Made by a program: the position numbers and the translations under genes | Notes under the pieces: generated by a model | What the model saw: only the letters and a program-made list of their open reading frames with translations | Database searches by the model: none | What the model was told of the DNA's origin: nothing | Shown: one piece after another, positions 53,252 through 59,699 of the stretch | Layout of the letters: each line of letters opens with the position of its first letter | Position numbering within the stretch: position 1 is the stretch's first letter | NCBI RefSeq assembly: GCF_014692525.1 | Contig: NZ_JACNYL010000001.1 | Span: 1,364,001 to 1,428,000, forward strand | Direction: 5' to 3' | Length of the DNA: 64,000 bases | From: Sphingobacterium chuzhouense | Lineage (GTDB): Bacteria > Bacteroidota > Bacteroidia > Sphingobacteriales > Sphingobacteriaceae

Positions 53252-53390
53252 CTTTGTCCATAGGTATCCTGCCCGGTGTTGTTCAGCGGGTAGGGTAACC
53301 ACACTGAGCAACAAAATTCTGGGATCACTAAAGTGGTTTACCGATGGGCAGGTAGGCCAGCCAAAGGGTCTATCCCTGGTATAGCCTATC

Positions 53391-53480
53391 GTATATCCAG
53401 ATAAACAATGAGCTGGATATCTGAAACTCTGTATATCTGGATATTTGATATCCAGATATCTCGGTATATAGATATCATGG
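53391..53480. repeat. Iteron-like ATATCCAG/CTGGATAT cluster
   Basis: Several copies of ATATCCAG in both orientations, including the exact palindrome TCTGGATAT-TTG-ATATCCAGA (53436-53456). A further partial copy lies near 52994. The remainder to 53609 shows no gene. Such repeats next to a replication-like winged-helix gene (53610) may be binding sites for it, or oriV/oriT. Confidence 0.45.
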
Positions 53481-53609
53481 TACGTTGGTATCATGTTCTA
53501 TCGGTGGAATTGTTGGTTGTACATATTAATGACTGCTTCCCGGTATTGACTTTCATTCCTGATCCGTGGTCTCCTTGAAGAGGGAATCTTTTTACGAGGT
53601 GCAGACCCG

Positions 53610-53927
53610 TTATGGGCCCGCAAGAAATGGCCAGTAGATCAGGCTCCCCTCGGTAGGGTGGTAGGATGGATGGTAACGGATATACCCGTACCCATCCAAC
53701 TCACGCATGCACTTGTGGTAGGTGGCTATGGAAGCGATCTTCGCATAGCCCATCAGTGTCTTCCGGGTCACGTTGAAAGGGTTGGAGTAGCCGCTGCGCT
53801 GCCAGCATATGAGCAGTGCAGTGAACAGGCTGACATGGGTCGGCATCAAACAGTCATCCGCGCACATGCGCCTGAGCCAGTCGCCGAAGGTCACTGTTAA
53901 CGCTGTAGGTTCGAGTTGCCGTTTCAT
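53610..53927 (-). CDS. Small winged-helix protein, replication-initiator-like
   Basis: 105 aa from the ATG at 53927; the longer in-frame ORF to 54212 overlaps the next gene and is not family-like. LTVTFGDWLRRMCADDCLMP, VSLFTALLICWQRSGYSNPFNVTRKTLMGYAKIASIATYHKCMREL and YIRYHPSYHP are typical of the helix-turn-helix proteins found beside HTH_17 genes in Bacteroidota elements. ATGA overlap with the upstream HTH_17 gene implies coupling. It may bind the iteron-like repeats at 53391-53480. Confidence 0.6.
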   Translation of the reverse strand: MKRQLEPTALTVTFGDWLRRMCADDCLMPTHVSLFTALLICWQRSGYSNPFNVTRKTLMGYAKIASIATYHKCMRELDGYGYIRYHPSYHPTEGSLIYWPFLAGP

Positions 53928-54187
53928 TGCTCGCCTCCTTCCAGCATTCTGTTGATATCCTCCAGCCGGTAGTACATCATCCCGCCGATCTTGGTATAGC
54001 GCAACGTACCATTGATCCGTAAGTTCTGGAGCGTTCCTGGTGAAATGTTCAGCAGTTTTCTCACTTCGCTGCTTTTCAGCCATTGTCTGTGCTGTGGCTG
54101 TCCTGTGCCGATGTGTTGCCTGATCTCCGCCAGCAACTCCTCCTTGAACGCTTTCAGGTCTTCCCTTGTGATAAGTTCTAACTGCAT
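53924..54187 (-). CDS. HTH_17 (excisionase-like) DNA-binding protein
   Basis: 87 aa. KSSEVRKLLNISPGTLQNLR and NGTLRYTKIGGMMYYRLEDINRML form the MerR/Xis-type HTH_17 domain (about 36-80). Proteins like this serve as recombination directionality factors or regulators in Bacteroidota elements. Its end overlaps the next start (ATGA), and it overlaps the previous gene by about 10 nt. Confidence 0.75.
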   Translation of the reverse strand: MQLELITREDLKAFKEELLAEIRQHIGTGQPQHRQWLKSSEVRKLLNISPGTLQNLRINGTLRYTKIGGMMYYRLEDINRMLEGGEQ

Positions 54188-54477
54188 GGCTTTTCCTCCT
54201 TTCCATCCTCACCGTTTTTCTGTTGCATAATGGCCAGCACTTCGCTGCGTTTGAAATACACTCGCTTTTGCAGGCGCAGGAAGGGAAGGCCCTTTCTCAT
54301 CCAGTCAGTAAGGGTAACCAGCGATATGCCGAGTTCCTCTGCGAGTTCTTTTTTGGACAATAGCCGCTCCTGTTCCTCGGGCTTGCCGCTGCCCGATTGT
54401 CTGAAATGTTCCTGTAGTTCCGCCCTTACGGCATCCCTGATGCACCGGCTAAGGGCTTTGCGATCGATGATCTCCAT
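54178..54477 (-). CDS. HTH_17 (excisionase-like) DNA-binding protein
   Basis: 99 aa. N-terminal Arg-rich helix region (RKALSRCIRDAVRAELQEHF), then HTH_17: LSKKELAEELGISLVTLTDWMRKGLPFLRLQKRVYFKRSEV. A second directionality-factor-type protein next to the first; tandem copies are usual in these elements. It begins the three-gene coupled run read leftward. 54478-54653 before it contains no supported gene. Confidence 0.75.
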   Translation of the reverse strand: MEIIDRKALSRCIRDAVRAELQEHFRQSGSGKPEEQERLLSKKELAEELGISLVTLTDWMRKGLPFLRLQKRVYFKRSEVLAIMQQKNGEDGKEEKPCS

Positions 54478-54653
54478 AGTATTCTGTTTTGGCTCAAAAC
54501 TGCCAAAAAAGACCGCACGGTCATGACCACGCGGAACCGCTTGGTTAAAATGGAGGGATTTGGATTAAGTTGGGAAAGGGGATAACCTGCTGGACACCAG
54601 ATTGATGGCAAACAGGTTAAGTTAGAATGGTATGAGGCTGACGAAAGAAAAGG

Positions 54654-55418
54654 TCAGGTCCGCTTTTTGGCGTCCACGATGCGGAAAAGTTTCATTTTAG
54701 CCGGAACGGGCGCGTATTTGGAACCGGGTTTCCGTTTATCCCCCGGAAAATACCGGCGTATGCTTTCAAAGTTGATCTCTTCGTTGTCCTCCCGGAAATA
54801 TTTACAGATCATCTTTACCCAGACGATCTGGGTCTGTGAAAAGAGCATCTCCCTGCCGTCGGACAATTTTGTCTCCTGTAATTGCAGGCAAAGGTCGATA
54901 AAGGTAAGGAGATGGTCTTTACTGATATTGATATAATCTTCGGTCTCGAGTTTCCTTGCAGCTTTGAGCTCCTGTTTGGTTGTCTCCAGCTGATCTTTCA
55001 GGTTCCTGATCTCCGTTTCCTTGGCCGTGATGATCTCGTCCCGGGTCTTTGCGCTGTCCCATCGGTCTATGCTGTCGAGGTAGGCAATAAACGCGCGGAG
55101 CCGGATTTTCTGGGCGTTGTTCCTTTCATGCTGTTTCCTGGAACGTTGCCAACCTTCCCTGACCAGGGCGGTTAGCTCGTCCGTAGCGATATCTCTGACC
55201 CGGTTATAATATTCTTCTTCATCGGCACCCTCGTTTACGGTAAGGAAATAATTGAGATGATAGCGGTAAAAGGCTTCCAGTTCGCGTTCGTCCAACATGT
55301 ATAGAATGTTCAGGTAATGGCGGTCATAATGGCTTTTCCACCAGGAGAACGGTCTGCCGATGTCATAGGGGTGCTCTCTTTTCCCGAAACGGGGACGGGG
55401 TTTGAAGTATTCTTTCAT
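54654..55418 (-). CDS. Hypothetical coiled-coil protein of the mobilization region
   Basis: 254 aa, no signal peptide. N-terminal aromatic-rich part (HYDRHYLNILYMLDERELEAFYRYHLNYF, in part), a coiled coil around 128-155 (AKETEIRNLKDQLETTKQEL) and a basic C-terminus (RRYFPGDKRKPGSK). No catalytic motif. Proteins of this type recur next to HTH_17 genes in Bacteroidota mobile elements; role unknown. Confidence 0.55.
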   Translation of the reverse strand: MKEYFKPRPRFGKREHPYDIGRPFSWWKSHYDRHYLNILYMLDERELEAFYRYHLNYFLTVNEGADEEEYYNRVRDIATDELTALVREGWQRSRKQHERNNAQKIRLRAFIAYLDSIDRWDSAKTRDEIITAKETEIRNLKDQLETTKQELKAARKLETEDYINISKDHLLTFIDLCLQLQETKLSDGREMLFSQTQIVWVKMICKYFREDNEEINFESIRRYFPGDKRKPGSKYAPVPAKMKLFRIVDAKKRT

Positions 55419-55573
55419 AAGCTTGTCGATCCAGTTGTTGAATAAAACAACAAATATACCCTATTTTTCTGTCAATCAGGTTATTCGGTCGGTTCAGCGG
55501 AATGTATCGGAAAAAGCACATCTCCTCCGGTATGCGCTATCTGTTCGGCAGGTCATTGTTACCGCTCGGTATT

Positions 55574-56248
55574 TCAACGGCGTGGCCCCCGAGGCCCACG
55601 GCGGTAACTGGTATCATCATCACGCTGGGGCGAGCGGCGGTTGAAGTGTTTTTGTATGCCCGATATAGCAGACTCCGCCCAAGCAGGCCTGTATTCACTG
55701 AGATAGACAAGCTGCCTGTTCTGCACACTCACAAGTGACTTTAAGTTGTACGATTCTTCCGAAGCATCGATGAGTTCCACGTTATAAAAACGGCCAGCAA
55801 AATAGGAAAGGTTCTTCAGTCCCTCCTCATAATTGTAACTGATGCTTGCAGCATCGACAGCATGGCCGCCCGCCTTTACCCGCGCGGCAACCCGTTCCAT
55901 CGACAGTTCGACACTCCTAAGACCGATGTAGACAAGTCCCACAGTATAGCCTTGGCCTTTGAAGCGGGACACCGTATCCATGATAAGACCGGGATCTCTG
56001 AAATTCGTCTCGATGGTAAAGTCTGTCCGGTTCTTCAAGGCCTCGTCCACCTGGTCGAGAAAATACTGGTCAACTGCATAGGCAATGCTCTCAAACGGAA
56101 GGCCGGGAAACTGTGCTTCGAACCTTGCGATCTCCTTGTCGGCATCGAAGATAAAAGCACCGGGACTGGACATATCCTTGGAGAATGTGGACTTGCCCGC
56201 TCCATTCGGCCCTGCTAAAATCAGTAGCTGGGGATAATCCGGCAACAT
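55574..56248 (-). CDS. Zeta-toxin-family P-loop kinase
   Basis: 224 aa. Walker A ILAGPNGAGKSTFSKDM (about 9-25), IFDADKEIARFEAQFPG, the ETNFRDPG segment (about 100), and VGLVYIGLRSVELSMERVAARVKAGGHAV form the zeta/UDP-GlcNAc kinase layout. Zeta toxins phosphorylate UDP-N-acetylglucosamine and block wall synthesis, or act as Tp-type kinases. A 89-aa gene lies 2 nt upstream in the same direction. The toxin may stabilise the element. Proof of toxicity lacking. Confidence 0.75.
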   Translation of the reverse strand: MLPDYPQLLILAGPNGAGKSTFSKDMSSPGAFIFDADKEIARFEAQFPGLPFESIAYAVDQYFLDQVDEALKNRTDFTIETNFRDPGLIMDTVSRFKGQGYTVGLVYIGLRSVELSMERVAARVKAGGHAVDAASISYNYEEGLKNLSYFAGRFYNVELIDASEESYNLKSLVSVQNRQLVYLSEYRPAWAESAISGIQKHFNRRSPQRDDDTSYRRGPRGPRR

Positions 56249-56250
56249 GT

Positions 56251-56520
56251 TCAGAGAATTTTGACAAAGTGACCAATACCTTCGCTGTCTACCCGGACCA
56301 GCTCTTTTCTGTCCCTGTATTCACGCACCACATAGGAGGTGTCCGGACAGACTTTTTGGTCATAGTAGGCGATGTAACCGTTCCGGCGGAACGTGTCCTG
56401 TCTGACGGATTCGGCAGTAGCGCGCAACCTTTCGGTCAGCTCCTCCGCTGATAGCTCGAACACGGATTTGGAACGTATGTCTTTTGACAGTGTGCCCATA
56501 GGTCGTTGTAATGTTGTCAT
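56251..56520 (-). CDS. Putative antitoxin/partner of the zeta-type kinase
   Basis: 89 aa, directly upstream (2 nt gap) of the zeta-type kinase. LSAEELTERLRATAESVRQDTFRRNGYIAYYD and EYRDRKELVRVDSEG are the only distinct segments; no epsilon-type antitoxin similarity is obvious. Antitoxin function is inferred from size and order (antitoxin first). Confidence 0.5.
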   Translation of the reverse strand: MTTLQRPMGTLSKDIRSKSVFELSAEELTERLRATAESVRQDTFRRNGYIAYYDQKVCPDTSYVVREYRDRKELVRVDSEGIGHFVKIL

Positions 56521-56614
56521 ACAAATTTAATTAAAATAAACCATTCTTTAAATACTCCTTCTTTTTGAAGCGGCACAGGGCCAAGTTGCCCTGTACCGCC
56601 ATATTCTGTGCGGA

Positions 56615-57832
56615 TCAAATGCCTGCCAGTCTCTGTTTGAGAATCGCCATGTCCCGGCTTACCTTTATGTCCAGTATCTTCGCATAGTGTTGCGTAGTCT
56701 TGATATTGGTGTGTCCCAGCATCTTCGACACGCTCTCGATGGGTACACCGTTGGAAAGTGTGACCGTAGTGGCAAAGGTATGCCTTGCTATATGGAAGGT
56801 CAGCGTTTTGGCTATGCCGCAGATGTCGGCGATCTCTTTCAGGTAGCTGTTCATCTTCTGGTTGGTCAGCACCGGTAGGAGCAACCCTTTATTCACGCAT
56901 ACCGGATGGTCTTGGTATCGTTCCAATATGATAGCAGCACCGGGCAACAGGGGGATACGGCTGGCCGTGTCGGTCTTTTTCCTCTCCGTGAATATCCAGA
57001 GATCACCGTCAATGCCCTTGGCCACTTCGTGGCGCTGTAACTTTTTAACATCGGCATAGGAAAGGCCGGTGTAGCAGCAGAACAGGAATACGTCCATGAC
57101 CTGTGCAAGCCGCTCGATGCTGATTTTTTTATTAGACATCCTTTCCAACTCGTCCTGCGTAAGGAACACCCGTTCTTTTGCCTTGGCCGTTGACCTGTAA
57201 CTGATGAACGGGTTTGCATCCAGCCATCTGTTGGCAAGGCAGTGGTTGACGATTTTTTTGAGGTGCTTGATGTATTTGGCGGCGGATACTCCGCTGCATT
57301 TGCATTCGGTTCTGAGATAGAATTCAAATCCGGTGATGAAGGCGTGGTCAAGCATGCCGATCTCGATGTCCGGTTTGCCGTATTGGAACCGGAGAAAACC
57401 TGTAAGGTGCTTTTCGGAGGTCCTGTAACCTTTGAGCGTATTGTTCTCAAAGCCATTTCCGATCAGCGCTTCCACCTTTCTGTTGTGATCGGCGAACAGT
57501 TCCATCAGATAACGGCTCTTTTTTGTCCTGCCGAGAAACTGATCAAGCAGGCCTGCTGCGGTGATAGGCCTGTCTGCGCTCATCAGTAGTTGATGGGCAG
57601 CACTTACCTTGTTCTGGAGGCTGTCGAGGTAGGTGTTCAATGTCCTTGCGTCCTCTTTGGTTCCGGTGGCACGTCCCGCACGGCCGTTCCACCTAACGGG
57701 ATCAATGGTACGCCCGGTGGACATTTCGGCACGTTTTCCGCTGACGGTGATGCGCATGTAGATGGCGATGGGGCCACCCTTGTAGACTTTTTGTTTTCTC
57801 AGATAGAAAAGCAGGCTGTAATTACCTCTCAT
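56615..57832 (-). CDS. Tyrosine recombinase (IntDOT-like integrase)
   Basis: 405 aa from the ATG at 57832; 57859 adds nine non-family residues. N-terminal arm-binding region (about 1-90), SAM-like core-binding domain (about 100-205), catalytic domain with H-x-x-R (HIARHTFATT), LGHTNIKTTQHYAKI (H and the Tyr nucleophile). The first catalytic Arg is replaced: the segment is CYTGLSYADV, Ser near residue 258, as known for IntDOT of CTnDOT, which carries Ser in place of this Arg. It lies just inside the tRNA-Glu end, and catalyses integration and excision. Confidence 0.9.
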   Translation of the reverse strand: MRGNYSLLFYLRKQKVYKGGPIAIYMRITVSGKRAEMSTGRTIDPVRWNGRAGRATGTKEDARTLNTYLDSLQNKVSAAHQLLMSADRPITAAGLLDQFLGRTKKSRYLMELFADHNRKVEALIGNGFENNTLKGYRTSEKHLTGFLRFQYGKPDIEIGMLDHAFITGFEFYLRTECKCSGVSAAKYIKHLKKIVNHCLANRWLDANPFISYRSTAKAKERVFLTQDELERMSNKKISIERLAQVMDVFLFCCYTGLSYADVKKLQRHEVAKGIDGDLWIFTERKKTDTASRIPLLPGAAIILERYQDHPVCVNKGLLLPVLTNQKMNSYLKEIADICGIAKTLTFHIARHTFATTVTLSNGVPIESVSKMLGHTNIKTTQHYAKILDIKVSRDMAILKQRLAGI

Positions 57833-57884
57833 GATAACAGATATTAAAAAGTTAAACAAAAGTAAGGATGTAGTGACCTGCTGT

Positions 57885-57911
57885 CAAGATGTTCAGATAT
57901 TGAACATCTTG
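57885..57911. promoter_or_regulatory. Perfect 11-bp palindrome upstream of the integrase gene
   Basis: CAAGATGTTCA, 5-nt spacer, TGAACATCTTG. It lies 53 nt upstream of the int start and is a candidate operator or accessory recombinase site. Confidence 0.5.
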
Positions 57912-57932
57912 TCTATCAATTGGTTATAGTCC

Positions 57933-57976
57933 ATTCGGTGCGTAGTGCTTCCGCCTTTTGGTACGCACCGAATTAC
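57933..57976. promoter_or_regulatory. Right subterminal repeats (candidate arm sites)
   Basis: ATTCGGTGCGTA (57933-57944) and TACGCACCGAAT (57962-57973) are exact inverted copies; the latter extends to a 15-nt match (57962-57976) with 18612-18626 at the left end. Confidence 0.5.
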
Positions 57977-58105
57977 GCTCATTTTTATTGCGAATTGGTG
58001 CATATTTTGGCGTTTTGATAGCAACAAAAAACCCTGCAAATGTATGATTTGCAGGGTTTTATCATCTTTTGATATCTTAATCAGTAGCCCGTAGGGGAAT
58101 CGAAC
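57977..58105. repeat. Right flank repeat (att right) with tRNA terminator
   Basis: Copy of 18436-18561 at the junction with intact tRNA-Glu. The last 23 nt (58083-58105) are identical to the left copy and belong to the tRNA gene. Confidence 0.75.
58032..58056 (-). terminator. tRNA-Glu terminator
   Basis: CCCTGCAAA/TTTGCAGGG stem with T-run on the minus strand, about 30 nt after the tRNA 3' end. It is similar, with compensatory differences, to the hairpin at 18486-18514. Confidence 0.75.
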
Positions 58106-58156
58106 CCCTGTTTCAAGAATGAAAATCTTGCGTCCTAACCCCTAGACGAACGGGCC
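58085..58156 (-). tRNA. tRNA-Glu (anticodon TTC)
   Basis: 72 nt. Reading the minus strand, acceptor GGCCCGT pairs with ACGGGCT (one G-U), the anticodon stem CAAGA/TCTTG holds loop TTTTCAT with anticodon TTC, and the T-arm has GTTCGATTC. No CCA is encoded. Its 3' end is the integration site of the element. Confidence 0.95.
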
Positions 58157-58331
58157 ATTGTTTTTGGTGATGCAAATATAAGATCAATATTCAAATCACC
58201 AAAACATTTTTGCCTCCTATTTTATAATACACTGAATTTGAAAAGGTTATTTTTTTCTAAGAAATATATCCTAAAACACGGTATCCATGATATTTCCGAA
58301 GCCGCTATAATAACGCTAAACAACAGGTATT

Positions 58332-59606
58332 TTATATCAAGTCGAAACCAATATCTTTTCGAAAATACTTACGTTCAAAAAAGATTCTTCCGGCATCAGC
58401 TGTCGCCTGCTGAAGTGCATCAAACAGGTTATCTTGTAGCGTCGTGACAGCGATAACGCGTCCTCCCGCAGTAACAACCTTCCCATCTACTTCTTTTGTT
58501 CCTGCGTGAAAAACAATAGAGTCTTCTACATTCTCGATATTCGTAATCTCTTTACCAGATTCATACTCTCCCGGATAGCCTCCAGAAACCAATACTACTG
58601 TTACAGCTGTTTTGGAGCTGACTGTATAATTCCGAGAATCTAAATCGCCTTTTGCTACCCCTTCCAATAAATCAACTAAATCAGACTGAATCCTCGGCAA
58701 TACAGATTCAGTTTCCGGGTCGCCCATACGGACATTGTATTCGATAACGTAAGGCTCTCCATCTATATTCATCAAGCCAATAAAAATAAACCCCTTGTAC
58801 GGAATTTCGTCTTTCTTCAACCCCTCGATTGTCGGCTTAATAATGCGCTCTTCCACTTTGGAAAGAAAAGTTTCATTCGCAAAAGGAACGGGTGATATCG
58901 ATCCCATACCTCCGGTATTCAGTCCAGTATCACCTTCGCCAATACGCTTATAGTCCTTAGCTGAGGGCAATACCTTATAAGAATCACCGTCGGTAAGTAC
59001 AAAGACGGAAAGTTCAATCCCTTTTAAAAATTCTTCGATAACCACTACTGAGCTAGCATCACCAAATTTCGCATCGGCAATCATCGCCTTTAGCTCCGCT
59101 TTAGCGTCTTCCATTGTTTCACAAATCAACACCCCCTTTCCAGCAGCCAGACCATCGGCTTTCAAAACAACGGGTAATTTTTGTGTCTCCAGATAGGTTA
59201 ACCCTTCTTCCAGATTAGATTTATCGAAAGATTTATAAGCAGCCGTCGGAATTTGATGGCGCAACATAAATTCCTTCGAGAAATCTTTAGAACCTTCGAG
59301 CTGCGCCCCTTTTTGTTGAGGGCCGATGACAGGTATATGTTTAACATCTTCTCGGTTTAAAAAATAATCGTGAATACCCTTCACTAGCGGTTCTTCGGGT
59401 CCCACTAGAATCATATCAACAGCATTTTCAATAGCGAAAGATGCTATCCCATCAAAATCAGTAACTTTCAAGTTCACATTTTGTCCATACTGACTCGTCC
59501 CCGCATTCCCCGGAGCGATAAACAGTTGATTCAATTTTGGACTTTTCGATAATTTGTACGCAAAGGCAGATTCCCTGCCGCCCGAACCAATAATTAAGAT
59601 ATTCAT
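58332..59606 (-). CDS. purD: Phosphoribosylamine-glycine ligase
   Basis: 424 aa. ATP-grasp enzyme of purine synthesis (step 2: 5-phosphoribosylamine plus glycine to GAR). Motifs: MNILIIGSGGRESAFAYKL at the N-terminus, GPEEPLVKGI, the ATP-grasp LKADGLAAGKGVLIC and GEPYVIEYNVRMGDPETESVLPR, and the C-terminal AGGRVIAVTTL. Complete and normal length. It lies beside the tRNA-Glu, is chromosomal, and is divergent from the MG2/plug gene. Confidence 0.97.
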   Translation of the reverse strand: MNILIIGSGGRESAFAYKLSKSPKLNQLFIAPGNAGTSQYGQNVNLKVTDFDGIASFAIENAVDMILVGPEEPLVKGIHDYFLNREDVKHIPVIGPQQKGAQLEGSKDFSKEFMLRHQIPTAAYKSFDKSNLEEGLTYLETQKLPVVLKADGLAAGKGVLICETMEDAKAELKAMIADAKFGDASSVVVIEEFLKGIELSVFVLTDGDSYKVLPSAKDYKRIGEGDTGLNTGGMGSISPVPFANETFLSKVEERIIKPTIEGLKKDEIPYKGFIFIGLMNIDGEPYVIEYNVRMGDPETESVLPRIQSDLVDLLEGVAKGDLDSRNYTVSSKTAVTVVLVSGGYPGEYESGKEITNIENVEDSIVFHAGTKEVDGKVVTAGGRVIAVTTLQDNLFDALQQATADAGRIFFERKYFRKDIGFDLI

Positions 59607-59699
59607 ATGAGCAAAGATACCGATGTTGATTAATAATCATCAAAAAAATAATGATGTATACTGATTTTTTTCGTATTTTGAGTGCAAATTTCACCTGTT

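Larger units (their letters stand above)
18539..58105. mobile_element. Integrative mobilizable element in tRNA-Glu, about 39.5 kb
   Basis: Bounded by the duplicated 23-nt tRNA-Glu 3' end. The right end carries an IntDOT-like tyrosine recombinase, a relaxase, a BfmA/BtgA-type protein, HTH_17 proteins and a zeta-toxin pair. No VirB4, VirD4 or Tra genes are present, so transfer would need a helper element. The middle is cargo: RHS toxin locus, SusC/SusD set, ATPase/TOPRIM pair, C11 protease cluster, GNAT/LuxR/ThiF module. Copies of TACGCACCGAATTAC lie inside both ends and may be integrase arm sites. Confidence 0.8.

Noticed and set aside
53087..53494. Minus-strand ORF of 135 aa over the hairpin and repeat region
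   Set aside because: Low-complexity Tyr/Ile/Pro/Asp sequence produced by the GATATC-type repeats; no start context or domain.
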